DNA from: Streptomyces sp. NBC_00078
GTDB taxonomy: Bacteria; Actinomycetota; Actinomycetes; Streptomycetales; Streptomycetaceae
NCBI RefSeq assembly: GCF_026343335.1
Contig: NZ_JAPELX010000001.1
Span: 1,054,001-1,118,000 of the forward strand
Direction: 5' to 3'
DNA length: 64,000 nucleotides
The position numbers were made by a program, and so were the translations under genes. Under the pieces are notes generated by a model. The model ran no database searches. It was not told the origin of the DNA and saw only the letters and a list, made by a program, of their open reading frames with translations. How positions within the stretch are numbered: position 1 is the stretch's first letter; each line of letters begins with the position of its first letter. This document shows, in pieces, positions 46,845 to 61,444 of this stretch.

Positions 46845-49800
46845 CGCGGCGGGCTCCCTCGGGGTCGTAGAGGACGGGGCTTGCGACCGTCACCGGAACC
46901 AGTCGGTCGCCCACGGGCGCGTAGAGCCGCTCGCCGATGCGCTCCCGGCCGCCCTTGACCAGGGCCAGCGCGAAGGTGCGGCCGAGGGCGGCGCTGCGGT
47001 AGCTGGAGGTGACATGGCCGAGCATGGGGACGGGCGGCGCGGGCAGCACGCCCTCGGCGACCAGCTGTGTGCCCTCGGGGAGGAAGGCGCCCGGGTCCTC
47101 GGGGAGCAGGCCCACCAGGTGCTTGCGGTCGGGGCGTACGGCGTCGGCGCGGGCGAAGGAGCGTTTGCCGATGAAGTCGGGCTTCTTCTTCGACACCGCC
47201 CAGCTCATGCCCAGGTCGTGCGGGGTGACCGTGCCGTCGGTGTCCTGGCCGATGATCGGGTAGCCCTTCTCGGCGCGCAGGACGTGCATGGTCTCGGTGC
47301 CGTACGGGGTGATGCCGTGCGGGGCGCCGGCCTCGTACAGCGCTTCCCAGAGGGCGAGCGCCTCCCACGGTGACACGTTGATCTCGTAGGCGAGTTCGCC
47401 GGAGAAGCTGATCCGGCAGACCCGGGCCCCGATGCCCGCGACGGTCGTCTCGCGCCAGGCCATGAACGGGAAGTCGTCGTTCTCCACGGCGAGTTGGGGT
47501 GCGAGCGCACCGAGGACCGCACGGGACCCGGGGCCGACCAGGGCGACGGTCGCCCACTGTTCGGTCACGGAGGTGCAGTGCACCTTCAGCTCCGGCCACT
47601 CCGTCTGCAGCCACTCCTCCATCCAGTCCAGTACGGCGGCCGCGTTGCCCGTGGTCGTGGTGACCAGGAAGCGCTCCTGTGCCAGGCGGATGACCGTGCC
47701 GTCGTCGAAGACCATGCCGTCCGGGCGGCACATCACGCCGTAGCGGATCATGCCGACCTTCAGGTTGCTCATCATGTTGGTGTAGAGCAGGTCGAGCAGG
47801 ACGGCCGCGTCCGGGCCCTGCACGTCGATCTTGCCGAGCGTGGAGGCGTCCATGAAGGCGACGCCCTCGCGGGCGGCGGCGCATTCGCGCAGCACGGCCG
47901 TCTCCATGTCCTCGCCGTCCTGCGGGTAGTACCAGGGGCGCTTCCACTGGCCGACGTTCTCGAAGAGGGCGCCGTGCGCAACGTGCCAGTGGTGCAGGGC
48001 AGTTGTGCGGACCGGGTCGGACAGCGCGCCACGGTCGCGGCCGGCGAGAGCGGCGAAGGAGACGGGCGCGTACGGGGGGCGGAAGGTGGTCGTGCCCAGC
48101 GCGGAGATGTCCACGCCGAGCAGTTCGGCCACCACGCCGCCGGCCAGGAAGCCGGAGGTCTTGCCCTGGTCGCTTGCGGTACCGGCTGTCGTGTAGCGCT
48201 TGGTGTGCTCGACCGAGCGCATGCCGGCGCCGGTCGCGCGGGTCAGGTCGTCGACGGTGACGTCGCGTTGGAGGTCGACGAAACGGGGGGCGCCTTCTTC
48301 GCCGGGCACGGTGAAGACCTGCATGGGAGGCGTCGGCCGCGGCTGGGCGGGCACCTGCGGGAGCGCGGGAGGATCGGCGGTGCAGCCCTCGGCCTCGATC
48401 GCCCGGGCCCCGGCGGCCGCGCCCTGCGCGACGACAGCGCCCAGCTCGAACACACCGCTCGCGCCGCCCGCGACCTCGACGGCCTGACGGCAGGTGTCGG
48501 GGACGAAGGTGCCGAGGGCGTCGTCGTGGCGCAGCGTGCCGCCCGCCTGGCTGAACAAGTGCGCGACGGGGTTCCAGCCGCCGGAGACCAGCAGCAGGTC
48601 GACGGCGAACTCCCGCTCTCCCGTGGTCTTTCCGTACGGGGCGACGGTCACCGCCGTCAGCCGCGCCCCGCCGTCCGTACCGGTGACGGCATGCCCCGCC
48701 AGCACCTCGATCCCGGCCGCACGGGCACGCTCCGCCCACTCCCCCGGCTCCGCGCGGGTGTCGACGATGGCCGTGACGTCCACGCCGGCTCCGCGCAGGT
48801 CCAACGCCGCCGCGTACGCGCTGTCGTTGGTGGTGAACACGACGGCGCGGCGGCCGGGCAGGACCGCGTGGCGGTTGACGTAGGTGCGGGCCGAGCCGGC
48901 CAGCATCACGCCGGGGCGGTCGTTGTCGGCGAAGGCCAGGGAGCGCTCGTGGGCTCCGGTGGCGAGGACGACGCGGCGGGCACGGATGCGGTGGACGCGC
49001 TCGCGGGAGACGTTGGCGGGGGCGGCGGCACCGAGGTGGTTGGTGCGGCGTTCCACGGCGAGGAGGTGGTTGTCGTCGTAGTAGCCGAAGACGGTGGTGC
49101 GACGGAGGATTCGGACGTCGGGTGCGGCGTCGAGCCGTGCGGTGATCTCGGCTGTCCAGTCCCGGAGTTCGCCGGTGCCGAGGAGGCTGCCGCCGGACTC
49201 CGGCTGGTCGTCGGCGACGATGACGCGAGCACCGCTGCCGGCTGCCGCGGCCGCCGCCGCGAGACCGGCCGGTCCCGCGCCGACGATCAGCAGGTCGCAG
49301 TGGGTGTGTACGGCGTCGTAACGGGCGGGGTCCGGTTCGGTGGCGAGGCGCCCCTGGCCGGGGAGTCCGGTGGCGACCAGGCCGTCGTAGAGCTCGACGG
49401 TCGTGGCGGGGAGCATCGGCTCGGGGAAGGGTTCCTCGATCTGGACGACGGCGTTCGGTTCTTCGACGCCGGCGGAGAAGATGCCGCGGGGGCGGCCGAG
49501 TTTGATGCTGGTCGCTGCCGCGATGACGCCGTTGGCCAGGAGGGCCGAGGCGAGGGTGTCGCCGCGGAAGCCCTGGTACTCGGTGCCGTCGAAGACGAAG
49601 GTGAGGGGTTCGTTGCGGTCGACTCGGCCACCGGAGGCCAGGCGGTGCGGTTGGCTCGCGATCCGTGCTGGGGGCCCTGCCCCCAGGCTGCCCCCGGTCG
49701 GCCCTGCGGGGGCCTCGTCCGCACACGCCGGACGGGTTGGTGGTGCCGGACTCGGCTGCGCGGTGGCCGAGTGCGCCTCAGGAGCCGCCGGACGCTCCTC

Positions 49801-50055
49801 GCCCGCCCGGTAGACCGTCAGGATCTCGTTCGTCGCCGTGTTGCGTACCGCGTTGAACCAGCGGCGGCAGCCCGCCGTGTGGCTCCAGCGTTCCGCGAAG
49901 GGACCCTTGGGGTTGGCGCGGAAGAAGAGGTACCGGGCCCACTCCTCGTCGTTCAGGTCCGCGGGGTTCTCCGGGTACGGCACATGGGCCTGGCCGCCGT
50001 AGTGGAACTCGGCCTCGTCGCGGGGCCCGCACCACGGGCAGGGGATGAGCAGCAT
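46837..50055 (-). CDS. soxA: Fused sarcosine oxidase delta-alpha subunit
   Basis: One 1072-codon frame contains two subunits. Residues 1-83 are SoxD: IPCPWCGPRDEAEFHYGG with the zinc Cys pair and HTAGCRRWFNAVRNTATNE. A Pro/Ala linker (about 84-140) leads to SoxA, which starts HRLASGGRVDRNEP. SoxA has a Cys-less ferredoxin-like N-part, a Rossmann FAD/NAD site (DLLIVGAGPAGLAAAAAAAG) and a C-terminal folate-binding GcvT half (about 690-1060). The complex oxidises sarcosine to glycine with formation of 5,10-methylene-THF and H2O2. ATG 50055 has GGGAG and lies 12 bases after soxB. Confidence 0.92.
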   Translation of the reverse strand: MLLIPCPWCGPRDEAEFHYGGQAHVPYPENPADLNDEEWARYLFFRANPKGPFAERWSHTAGCRRWFNAVRNTATNEILTVYRAGEERPAAPEAHSATAQPSPAPPTRPACADEAPAGPTGGSLGAGPPARIASQPHRLASGGRVDRNEPLTFVFDGTEYQGFRGDTLASALLANGVIAAATSIKLGRPRGIFSAGVEEPNAVVQIEEPFPEPMLPATTVELYDGLVATGLPGQGRLATEPDPARYDAVHTHCDLLIVGAGPAGLAAAAAAAGSGARVIVADDQPESGGSLLGTGELRDWTAEITARLDAAPDVRILRRTTVFGYYDDNHLLAVERRTNHLGAAAPANVSRERVHRIRARRVVLATGAHERSLAFADNDRPGVMLAGSARTYVNRHAVLPGRRAVVFTTNDSAYAAALDLRGAGVDVTAIVDTRAEPGEWAERARAAGIEVLAGHAVTGTDGGARLTAVTVAPYGKTTGEREFAVDLLLVSGGWNPVAHLFSQAGGTLRHDDALGTFVPDTCRQAVEVAGGASGVFELGAVVAQGAAAGARAIEAEGCTADPPALPQVPAQPRPTPPMQVFTVPGEEGAPRFVDLQRDVTVDDLTRATGAGMRSVEHTKRYTTAGTASDQGKTSGFLAGGVVAELLGVDISALGTTTFRPPYAPVSFAALAGRDRGALSDPVRTTALHHWHVAHGALFENVGQWKRPWYYPQDGEDMETAVLRECAAAREGVAFMDASTLGKIDVQGPDAAVLLDLLYTNMMSNLKVGMIRYGVMCRPDGMVFDDGTVIRLAQERFLVTTTTGNAAAVLDWMEEWLQTEWPELKVHCTSVTEQWATVALVGPGSRAVLGALAPQLAVENDDFPFMAWRETTVAGIGARVCRISFSGELAYEINVSPWEALALWEALYEAGAPHGITPYGTETMHVLRAEKGYPIIGQDTDGTVTPHDLGMSWAVSKKKPDFIGKRSFARADAVRPDRKHLVGLLPEDPGAFLPEGTQLVAEGVLPAPPVPMLGHVTSSYRSAALGRTFALALVKGGRERIGERLYAPVGDRLVPVTVASPVLYDPEGARRDG

Positions 50056-50067
50056 GGGTTCGGCTCC

Positions 50068-51300
50068 CTAGTGGGCCACCGCGGCCGCGCCGTGCTCGTC
50101 GACGAGCGCGCCGGTGGTGAAACGGTCGAGCGAGAAGGGGGCGTTGAGAGGGTGGGGGGTGTCGTGGGCGATGGTGTGTGCGTAGACCGAGCCGACGCCC
50201 GGGGTGGCCTTGAAACCGCCCGTGCCCCAGCCGCAGTTGAGGTAGAGGTTGTCCACCGGGGTGAGGCCGACGATCGGCGACGCGTCCGGGGTGACGTCGA
50301 CGATGCCGCCCCAGGTGCGCAGGACATGGGCGCGCGCGAAGACCGGGAAGAGTTCCAGGGCCGCCGACATCTGCTCTTCGATGATGTGGAACGCGCCGCG
50401 CTGGGTGTAGGAGTTGTACGAGTCGATGCCCGCGCCCATGACCAGCTCGCCCTTGTGCGCCTGGCTCACGTACACGTGCACCGCGTTGGACATCACGACG
50501 GTCGGGTGCACCGGCTCCAGCAGCTCCGAGACCAGCGCCTGCAACGGATGGCTCTGGAGCGGGAGTTCGATGCCCGCCATGGCGGCGAGGACGGAGGTGT
50601 GGCCCGCCGAGCACAGCGCCACCTTGCCCGCCGCGATCGGGCCGCGTGTCGTCTGCACGCCGGTCACCCGGCCACCGACGATGTCGAGGCCCGTGACCTC
50701 GCAGTTCTGGATGATGTCGATGCCGGCGGCGTCCACCGAGCGCGCCAGGCCCCACGCGACGTGGTCGTGCTTGGCGATGCCGGCGCGCGGCTGGTAGGTG
50801 GCGCCCAGGACCGGATAGCGCACGTCCGGGGAGATGTTGACGATGGGGCACACCTCCCGGACCTGCTCGGCGTCGAGCCACTGCGCGTCCACGCCGTTGA
50901 GTCGGTTCGCCTCCACGCGGCGCACGCTGTCGCGGACGTCCTGGAGGCTGTGGGCCAGGTTCAGCACGCCGCGCTGGGAGAAGAGGATCGGGTAGTCGAG
51001 CTCGTCGGCCAGGCCCTCCCACAGCTTGAGGGCGTGCTCGTAGATGCCGGCGCTCTCGTCCCACAGGTAGTTGGAGCGGATGATCGTGGTGTTGCGGGCC
51101 ATGTTGCCGCCCGCGAGCCAGCCCTTCTCCAGCACGGCCACGTTGGTGATGCCGTGGTTCCTGGCCAGGTAGTGGGCGGTGGCCAGGCCGTGGCCGCCAC
51201 CGCCCACGACGACGACGTCGTACGAGCGCTTGGGCTCAGGCGTGCGCCACAGCCAGTCGGGGTGCTCGGGGAGCTCGGCGCCGGGGGTGCGGGGGCTCAT
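50068..51300 (-). CDS. soxB: Sarcosine oxidase beta subunit
   Basis: The 410-residue catalytic flavin subunit oxidises sarcosine. It has the dinucleotide site [38 protein letters not shown] (the region of the covalent-FMN His in this family) and a C-terminal INGDISPI-like segment, [12 protein letters not shown] followed by [14 protein letters not shown]. Its start overlaps the glyA stop by ATGA, and soxD-soxA follows after 12 bases, so the subunits are made in ratio. Confidence 0.95.
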   Translation of the reverse strand: MSPRTPGAELPEHPDWLWRTPEPKRSYDVVVVGGGGHGLATAHYLARNHGITNVAVLEKGWLAGGNMARNTTIIRSNYLWDESAGIYEHALKLWEGLADELDYPILFSQRGVLNLAHSLQDVRDSVRRVEANRLNGVDAQWLDAEQVREVCPIVNISPDVRYPVLGATYQPRAGIAKHDHVAWGLARSVDAAGIDIIQNCEVTGLDIVGGRVTGVQTTRGPIAAGKVALCSAGHTSVLAAMAGIELPLQSHPLQALVSELLEPVHPTVVMSNAVHVYVSQAHKGELVMGAGIDSYNSYTQRGAFHIIEEQMSAALELFPVFARAHVLRTWGGIVDVTPDASPIVGLTPVDNLYLNCGWGTGGFKATPGVGSVYAHTIAHDTPHPLNAPFSLDRFTTGALVDEHGAAAVAH

Positions 51301-52589
51301 CGGATGTCTCCGTGTGTGGACGGATCAGACAGGTGCGGGTAGAGCGGATGCCTGGCCGCCAGCGCCTGGGTGCGGGTGCGCAGGGCGGTGATGTCCGGCT
51401 CCGGCCGGAGGGCGAGCGCGATCACGTCGGCGACCGCCGCGAAGTCCTCCTCGGTGAAGCCTCGGGTCGCGAGCGCCGGGGTGCCGATGCGCAGGCCCGA
51501 GGTGACCATGGGCGGCCGCGGGTCGAAGGGCACGGCGTTGCGGTTGACGGTGATGCCGATCTCGTGGAGCAGGTCCTCGGCCTGGCGGCCGTCGAGTGCG
51601 GAGTCACGGAGGTCGACCAGGACGAGGTGCACGTCCGTGCCGCCGGTCAGGACCTTCACCCCGGCCGCCGCCGCGTCCGGTTGCGTCAGGCGCTCGGCCA
51701 GGATGCGGGCGCCGGCCAGCGTACGTGCCTGGCGTTCGGTGAACTCCGGTGACGCGGCGACCTTGAAGGAGACCGCCTTCGCGGCGATGACGTGCTCAAG
51801 CGGGCCACCCTGCATGCCGGGGAACACCGCCGAGTTGATCTTTTTCGCCAGGTCGGCCTCGTTGGTGAGGATGACTCCGCCGCGCGGGCCGCCGAGTGTC
51901 TTGTGGGTGGTTGTGGTGGTGACGTGGGCGTGCGGGACCGGGTTCGGGTGCAGTCCGGCCGCGACCAGGCCCGCGAAGTGCGCCATGTCGACCATCAGCA
52001 GGGCGCCCACCTCGTCGGCGATCCGCCGGAAGGCCGCGAAGTCCAGCTGCCTCGGATACGCCGACCAGCCGGCGATGATCATCTTGGGGCGGTGTTCCTT
52101 GGCGAGCCGCTCGACCTCGTCCATGTCGACGAGGTTGTCCGTCTCGTCCACGTGGTAGGGCACGACGTTGAGCATCTTGCCGCTGTAGTTGATGCGCATG
52201 CCGTGGGTGAGGTGGCCGCCGTGTGCGAGGTCGAGGCCGAGGACGGTGTCCCCGGGCTGGAGCAGCGCGAAGAAGACGGCGGTGTTCGCCTGGGCGCCGG
52301 AATGTGGCTGGACGTTGGCGAACCCGGCCCCGAAGAGGGACTTGACCCTCTCGATGGCCAACCGCTCGGTGACGTCGACGTGTTCGCAGCCGCCGTAGTA
52401 GCGACGGCCGGGGTAGCCCTCGGCGTACTTGTTGGTCGCGACCGAGCCCTGGGCCTCCATCACGGCGGCCGGTGCGAAGTTCTCGGAGGCGATCATCTCA
52501 AGGGTGGACTGCTGGCGGTGCAGTTCGGCACGCAGGGCCGCGTGGACCTCCGGGTCCAGCTCGGCCAGCGGGGTGGTCAGTGCGTTCAT
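51297..52589 (-). CDS. glyA: Serine hydroxymethyltransferase
   Basis: The 430-residue PLP enzyme interconverts glycine plus 5,10-methylene-THF and serine, consuming both products of sarcosine oxidase. Signatures are [33 protein letters not shown] and the PLP-lysine segment [15 protein letters not shown]. Its position inside the sox operon suggests a dedicated catabolic copy, with the housekeeping glyA elsewhere. It starts 115 bases after the dimethylglycine oxidase stop and overlaps soxB. Confidence 0.96.
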   Translation of the reverse strand: MNALTTPLAELDPEVHAALRAELHRQQSTLEMIASENFAPAAVMEAQGSVATNKYAEGYPGRRYYGGCEHVDVTERLAIERVKSLFGAGFANVQPHSGAQANTAVFFALLQPGDTVLGLDLAHGGHLTHGMRINYSGKMLNVVPYHVDETDNLVDMDEVERLAKEHRPKMIIAGWSAYPRQLDFAAFRRIADEVGALLMVDMAHFAGLVAAGLHPNPVPHAHVTTTTTHKTLGGPRGGVILTNEADLAKKINSAVFPGMQGGPLEHVIAAKAVSFKVAASPEFTERQARTLAGARILAERLTQPDAAAAGVKVLTGGTDVHLVLVDLRDSALDGRQAEDLLHEIGITVNRNAVPFDPRPPMVTSGLRIGTPALATRGFTEEDFAAVADVIALALRPEPDITALRTRTQALAARHPLYPHLSDPSTHGDIR

Positions 52590-52704
52590 ACGGCGTTCGC
52601 GTTCCTCTCAGCGGCCTCGACGGCGTTGGCGAGCGGCATCACCCGGGTCATGGATCGTGCCCGCGGCCGGCCGGCGACCCGTCGCGGCACCTCCTGTCGA
52701 TCCC

Positions 52705-55167
<2,463 letters not shown>

Positions 55168-55179
55168 TTAGAGTTGCTG

Positions 55180-55240
55180 TCTGCGCAACATGGTTCAGGT
55201 TGCGCAACTCAATGTGCCTGTCGCGGGGAAGGGGTGTCAA
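55180..55240 (-). promoter_or_regulatory. Promoter and twin GTTGCGCA operator of the dimethylglycine operon
   Basis: On the minus strand a perfect TTGACA (55235-55240), an 18-base spacer and CACATT (55211-55216) form a likely promoter. Immediately downstream are two 10-bp sites 19 bp apart: GTTGCGCAAC at 55199-55208 (perfect palindrome) and TCTGCGCAAC at 55180-55189. Their position at the start point suits a repressor. Confidence 0.6.
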
Positions 55241-55627
55241 GGGCTCAGCACTTCAAGGGTGCTTAGCTCGATCGTGTGATGGTCGGCCCATCGGCTGGCA
55301 GCACCGGGCGGGTTTGGGATTAGCGTGGCAGCGCGATCTGGAACGCCGAGTGCGGCGTCGGCGTGCAGGGCCCCTGCTCCACCAGAGAGATGGTTCAGGG
55401 CCTCCCCGTCGCCTCTGGCTGCACTCACTGGCCAGATCGTGAGGGATTCCGCCCGCCCGGCTCGGACCACGGACAGGATCCGTGTCGCCACCCGGGACGC
55501 GAAAGCGGATGACCAGTGCGCCCAAGACCGTTTGGGGCGTACCAGTGCGCGGACTCACTTCCGCTCACTGCTCAGGAACGGTGTCAAGGGGTCCGTGACC
55601 TCGGAGAACAGCCCGAAACACGGCAAG
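55241..55627. other. Non-coding stretch between betaine operons
   Basis: These 387 bases between the dimethylglycine promoter and the transporter terminator have several open frames, but none with recognisable protein content or a ribosome site. They may be an old insertion or a degraded gene. No motif stands out. Confidence 0.35.
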
Positions 55628-55669
55628 GCCCGGCGGGCGGTGCACACTGGTGCGCACCGCCCGCCGGGC
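55628..55669 (-). terminator. Hairpin ending the betaine aldehyde/ABC transporter operon
   Basis: Perfect 16-base arms (55628-55643, 55654-55669) with a 10-base loop lie 54 bases past the stop of the binding-protein gene. Confidence 0.8.
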
Positions 55670-55722
55670 ATGTTCGACCGGCGTTTACCATCGGGCCCGC
55701 TCGGGCCCGTTTCCGCCCGGGA

Positions 55723-56685
55723 CTACTTGATCCAGGCGTCGACCTTGTCCTTGTGCGCCTCGACCCACTTCTTGGCCGCCGCGTCGTCCGTCATCTTGTC
55801 CTGCGCGATGTACTTGGCGACCTCGTTCTGGTCGTCGTTCGTCCAGTTGAAGTTCTTCACCAGGTTGTAGGCGGGGCTGCCCGACTTGGCGAACTTCGCG
55901 CTGACGACCTTGTTGAGGTTGTAGACGGGATAGTCGCAGGCCACCTTCGCCGCGTCCGCGTCACAGCCGGTCTTGTAGGCGGGCAGACCGACCTTCTTCA
56001 GCGGGACCTCGGACAGGAACCACTGCGGCTCGTAGAAGTAGCCGATCACCCACTGCTTGTTCTTCTCGGCGGTGCGGAAGGCCTGGATGAGCGCCGTCTC
56101 ACTGCCCGCGTACACCACCTTGAAGTCCAGCTTCAGGTTCTTCACCAGCGCCTCGTCGTTGGTGACGTACGACGGGTCGCCGTCCAGGAGCTGGCCCTTG
56201 CCGCCCGACTCCGATGTCTTGAACTTCGACGCGTACTTGTCGAGGTTCTTCCAGTCGAGGATGTCGGGGTGCGCCTTGGCCAGCCACGGCGGCAGATACC
56301 AGCCGATGATGCCCTTGTTGCCCGTGACGCCCGCGTCCACGGCGGTCTTCTGCTGGGTGATGTACTTCTTCACCAGGTCGGGGTGGCCCCAGTTCTCCAG
56401 GACGGCGTCGACCTCGCCCGTCCCGAAGCCCTGCCAGGCGATCTCCTCCTTGAGGTTCTTCTTGTTGACCGTGCAGCCGAGATTGTGCTGGGCGACGTAC
56501 GCGACCACCGCCGCGTCCGCCTCGTAGCCCACCCACGGGTTGACGGCCAGGTTGAAGGTGCCGCACTTGCCCGAGCTTCCCGAGCCCGCGGAGGAGCTGT
56601 CGCCGACCTTCGCCCCGCCGCACGCGGTGAGGGTGAGGCCGAGGACGGCCAGGCCGGCCGCGCCGGCTCGCCAGTGTCTTGCCAT
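55723..56685 (-). CDS. Glycine betaine/quaternary amine substrate-binding lipoprotein
   Basis: The 320-residue lipoprotein (lipobox LTACGG, Cys about 22) is an OpuAC/ProX-type binder that delivers betaine or choline to the ABC transporter encoded next to it. It has FNLAVNPWVGYEADAAVVAY, DAVLENWGHPDLVKKYI, GWYLPPWLAKAHPD and WVIGYFYEPQWFLSE, rich in the Trp/Tyr residues that form the cation-pi cage. It starts 15 bases after the permease gene. Confidence 0.92.
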   Translation of the reverse strand: MARHWRAGAAGLAVLGLTLTACGGAKVGDSSSAGSGSSGKCGTFNLAVNPWVGYEADAAVVAYVAQHNLGCTVNKKNLKEEIAWQGFGTGEVDAVLENWGHPDLVKKYITQQKTAVDAGVTGNKGIIGWYLPPWLAKAHPDILDWKNLDKYASKFKTSESGGKGQLLDGDPSYVTNDEALVKNLKLDFKVVYAGSETALIQAFRTAEKNKQWVIGYFYEPQWFLSEVPLKKVGLPAYKTGCDADAAKVACDYPVYNLNKVVSAKFAKSGSPAYNLVKNFNWTNDDQNEVAKYIAQDKMTDDAAAKKWVEAHKDKVDAWIK

Positions 56686-56700
56686 GGTGTCCTGCTCCTT

Positions 56701-58727
56701 CTAAGCGCTCGCGCGTCGCGCCGCTGCCTGAGTGATCCGGTCGAACATGACTCCGAGAAGGACGATGGCCAGACCCGCGGCGAGCCCCTTCCCGTACAGC
56801 TGCCCCTGTGAGAATCCGGCCACGACGTCGTAGCCGAGAGCGCCTGCTCCTACCAGGCCGCCCACGACAACCATCGACAGCACGTAGATCAGGCCCTGGT
56901 TGGTGGCGAGGGTGAGGGCACTGCGTGACATCGGCAGTTGAACCTTGGTGATGATCTGCCAGGTGTTGCACCCGGCGGAGGTGGCCGCTTCCACGGTGGT
57001 CTCGGGCACGGCCCGGATCCCGTCCGCGATGATCTTCATGGCGACGGGAGCCCCATAGACGATCGCGGCGACGATGGCCGTGAAGCGCGTGGGGCCGAAC
57101 AGCGCGAGGAACGGCACGAGGTAGACGAAGGGCGGCATGACCTGGGCCGCGTCCAGGGTGGGCCGGATCAGCCGGTCCACCATCATGCTGCGGCCCATCC
57201 ACACCCCGAAGACGATGCCGAGCAGCATCACCAGCACCGTCGCGACGAGTGTCGAGGCGAGCGTGGTCATGGCGTCCGACCACAGACCGGTGCCGACCAG
57301 CAGGCCCACGCACACGGCCGTGGTGACCCCGGACCTCCAGCCGCCGAGCACCACGGCCAGTGCGACGAGGACCGCGCCGACGAGCCACCACGGGGAGTCG
57401 GTGACCAGCGTCTGGAACGGGTTGAGCAGGCCGTTGGTGATGACGTCACGGATGGCGTTGGTCAGGCCCGAGAGGCTGTCCTGTGCCCAGTTGGTCGCGG
57501 AGTCCGCCGCGCTCGCGATGTGGCTGCCGACGGTGCCGTCACCGGGGAAGTCGGCCGCCCACAGATAGGTGTGCGACAGATAGACCAGGACCGCCGTGAC
57601 CACCGCGCCGGCGCCCAGCAGGGGACGCCGCCACTTCAGGAACGGGTTCTTGGAACGCCGCGCGGCCTCCTCGCGTGCGGCGGCCGCGGTCGTGACCCGG
57701 TCCAGCACGATCGCCATGACCACGATGGCGAGACCCGCGTTGAAGGCCGTGCCGACGTCGAGCGACTGCAGCGCCTGGAGGACGATCACGCCGAGGCCGG
57801 GGGCGTTGATCAGAGCCGCGATGGTCACCATGGCCAGGGCGGCCATGATGGTCTGGTTGACGCCCATCACCACGGTCCGCTTGGACATCGGAAGCAGGAC
57901 CTTCAGCAGCGACTGCCGCCTGGTGGCGCCGAGGGAGTCGGCCGCCTCCACCGTCGTCCTGGACACGTTGCGGATCCCGTGCGCGGTGATCCGGATCGTC
58001 GGCGGGGCCGCGTAGATCACGGTGGCGATGGTGGCGGACGCGCCGCCGATCAGGAAGAACAGGGTCAGCGGAGCCAGGTAGACGAAGGTCGGCATCGTCT
58101 GCATGAAGTCCAGGAACGGTGTCATGATCCGGTTGAACCGGTCGGACAGCCCCGCCAGCACACCCAGCGGGATCGCGAACAGCAGCGCCACGAAGACCGC
58201 GGAGAGGGTCAGCGCCAGGGTGTCCATGCTCGGCTGCCACAGCCCCTGCAGGCCCATGAAGGTGAACCCGGCCACCGCCAGCATCGCGACCCGCCAGTTG
58301 CCCACGGCCCAGGAGACGTAGCCGGCGATGCCGACGACACCGAGCCAGCCGATCTGCGGCACGGGGCGGCCGCCCGACGGCTGGGAGATCAGGTGCTGGA
58401 CGAAGGTCACCAGGTTGTCGATGACCAGCCGGATCTCGTTGAAGAAGTACAGGAACAGCGGGTTGGAGTTGCGGTTGGCCCCGATGGAGTCGTTGAGGTC
58501 GTTGATCCAGCGGTGCAGCCCGGTGAGGTCCGCCGCCGCCAGGGACAGGGTCTGCTTGCCCTTCAGCAGCGCGAACAGCACCAGCCACCCGACCAGGATC
58601 GCGGCCAGCACCATGAGCCGGCTGACCTTGCGCGCCCCTTTGACGGGTGCGGCGGGACCGTCCGCATCCGTCTCCTGGGGATCCTCGGGGTTCTCGGGTT
58701 TGTCCGGCTTCTCGATGGCGACGGTCA

Positions 58728-58728
<1 letters not shown>
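56701..58728 (-). CDS. Quaternary-amine ABC transporter permease, two fused transport domains
   Basis: The 675-residue protein holds two complete BPD_transp_1 (ProW-like) units, about 150-345 and 475-665, each with an EAA-type loop (SLGATRRQSLLKVLLP; SAGCNTWQIITKVQLP). One polypeptide therefore replaces the usual dimer. There are about a dozen membrane helices after a charged N-terminus. ATG 58728 overlaps the stop of the ATPase gene by one base; GTG 58731 is an alternative. It imports betaine or choline with the adjoining ATPase and binding protein. Confidence 0.92.
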
Positions 58729-59816
<1,088 letters not shown>

Positions 59817-59836
59817 GATCGACCTCTTTTCGGCGT

Positions 59837-61306
59837 TCAGCCGCGGAACCAGCGCTGCGGCCGGGGGTGGATGTTCTGCCAGATGTGCTTGGGCTCCCGG
59901 TACTCGTCCAGGCCGGACGGTCCCAGTTCCCGGCCCACGCCCGAGTGTCCGAAGCCACCCCATTCCGCCTGGGGCACGTAGGGGTGGTAGTCGTTGATCC
60001 ACACCGTGCCGTGGCGCAGCCGCCGGGCGACCCGCTGGGCCTTGCCGGCGTCCTGCGTCCACACGGCACCGGCGAGTCCGTACTCGGTGTCGTTGGCGAT
60101 GCGTACGGCGTCGTCCTCGTCGGTGAAGCGTTCGATGGTCAGCACGGGCCCGAAGGACTCCTCGTGCACCACGCTCATGTCCTGCCGGCACTCGTCGAGG
60201 ACGGTCGGCGGATAGTAGTGGCCGGTCGCGAGGGCGGGGTCGTCGGGCCGCTGCCCGCCGCAGCGCAGTACGGCACCCTCTGCGAGGCCGGCCGCGACAT
60301 ACGCTTCGACCTTCGCCAGGTGCCGGGCGGAGATCAGCGCCCCGGTCTCGGCCTCGGGGTCGAAGGGGCCGCCGAGCCGGATCTGCCGGGCGCGGCGGAC
60401 GACCTCGTCGACGAGGCGGTCGTGCAGCGAGTCCTCGACGATCAGCCGGGCACCCGCCGAGCAGACCTGCCCCGAGTGCAGGAAGACGGCCGTGAGCGCG
60501 AAGTCCACGGCCGTCTCGAAGTCGGCGTCGGCGAAGACGACGTTGGGGTTCTTGCCGCCGAGTTCCAGGGCCACCTTCTTCACGGTGGCGGCCGCGGTGG
60601 CCATGATGCGCTTGCCGGTCTCCAGGCCTCCGGTGAAGGAGACCATGTCGACGGCCGGGTCCTCGGAGAGCGGGGCTCCCGCCTCCGGCCCGCTGCCCAG
60701 GACCAGGTTGGCGGCTCCGGCCGGGAGCCCGGCCTCCTCCAGCGCCTTCATCAGCAGGATCGAGGTGGAGGGCGTGAGCTCGCTGGGCTTGAGGACGATG
60801 GTGTTGCCGGCGAGGAGAGCCGGGACGACCTTCCAACCGGCCTGCAGCAGCGGGTAGTTCCAGGGGGTGATCAGTCCGCACACGCCGATCGGCTCGTACA
60901 CGACGCGGCTGACGGCGTCGTCGCGGCCGGTGTCGATCACCCGGCCGGCGTCGGTGCCGCCGATCCCGCCGTAGTAGCGGAAGCAGGAGACGACGTCGGC
61001 GATGTCGTACTCGCTCTCCACCAGCCGCTTTCCGGTGTCCAGCGATTCGGCGCGGGCGAACTCCTTGGCGTCGCGCTCAAGGATGTCTGCGGTGCGCAGC
61101 AGCAGGGCCCCGCGCTCACGCTCGGGGGTGCGGGGCCAAGGTCCCTCGTCGAAGGCCAGCCGGGCCGCGGCGATCGCCGCCTCCGTGTCGGGGCGCGTGC
61201 CCTCCGCCACGGTCGCCACGAGGGCGCCGTCAGCGGGACAGCGGATCTCGCGGTGACCGCCGGCCACCGGCTCCCGCCATTCTCCGCCCACATACAGGTC
61301 TGCCAC
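59837..61306 (-). CDS. betB: Betaine-aldehyde-type NAD(P) aldehyde dehydrogenase
   Basis: The 489-residue enzyme oxidises an aldehyde, here most likely betaine aldehyde to glycine betaine. It has the cofactor region [20 protein letters not shown], catalytic Glu in [14 protein letters not shown] and catalytic Cys in [11 protein letters not shown]. The C-terminal [20 protein letters not shown] is seen in betaine and related aldehyde dehydrogenases. Function rests on linkage to choline dehydrogenase and a betaine transporter. GTG 61306 is first in the operon. Confidence 0.9.
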   Translation of the reverse strand: MADLYVGGEWREPVAGGHREIRCPADGALVATVAEGTRPDTEAAIAAARLAFDEGPWPRTPERERGALLLRTADILERDAKEFARAESLDTGKRLVESEYDIADVVSCFRYYGGIGGTDAGRVIDTGRDDAVSRVVYEPIGVCGLITPWNYPLLQAGWKVVPALLAGNTIVLKPSELTPSTSILLMKALEEAGLPAGAANLVLGSGPEAGAPLSEDPAVDMVSFTGGLETGKRIMATAAATVKKVALELGGKNPNVVFADADFETAVDFALTAVFLHSGQVCSAGARLIVEDSLHDRLVDEVVRRARQIRLGGPFDPEAETGALISARHLAKVEAYVAAGLAEGAVLRCGGQRPDDPALATGHYYPPTVLDECRQDMSVVHEESFGPVLTIERFTDEDDAVRIANDTEYGLAGAVWTQDAGKAQRVARRLRHGTVWINDYHPYVPQAEWGGFGHSGVGRELGPSGLDEYREPKHIWQNIHPRPQRWFRG

Positions 61307-61330
61307 GAGCCAAGCCTTTCAACGGAATTC

Positions 61331-61395
61331 GTTGCGCATCGTGCATCCAATTGCTTGTGGTGGAACACCCTGGCGAATGTCCAGACACACGTCAA
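61331..61395 (-). promoter_or_regulatory. Promoter and GTTGCGCA site of the betB-transporter operon
   Basis: Reading the minus strand: TTGACG (61390-61395), a 17-base spacer, CAGGGT (61367-61372), then GTTGCGCATC at 61331-61340 (minus-strand TGCGCAAC) with a weaker half-site TTGC 19-20 bp away (61351). The layout is the same as in front of the dimethylglycine oxidase gene. Confidence 0.5.
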
Positions 61396-61444
61396 GTAGT
61401 TGGCGGATGACGATTTGACTGTATGGCTGTTGCCCGGCCACCCC

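Noticed and set aside
47494..51342. 1282-codon plus-strand open frame
   Set aside because: It is antisense to soxD-soxA and soxB, which show clear family motifs. Such mirror frames are common at this GC content.
55253..55558. 101-codon minus-strand frame upstream of dimethylglycine oxidase
   Set aside because: It is Arg/Pro/Ser-rich without motif, has no ribosome site, and its end crosses into the promoter segment; treated as non-coding.
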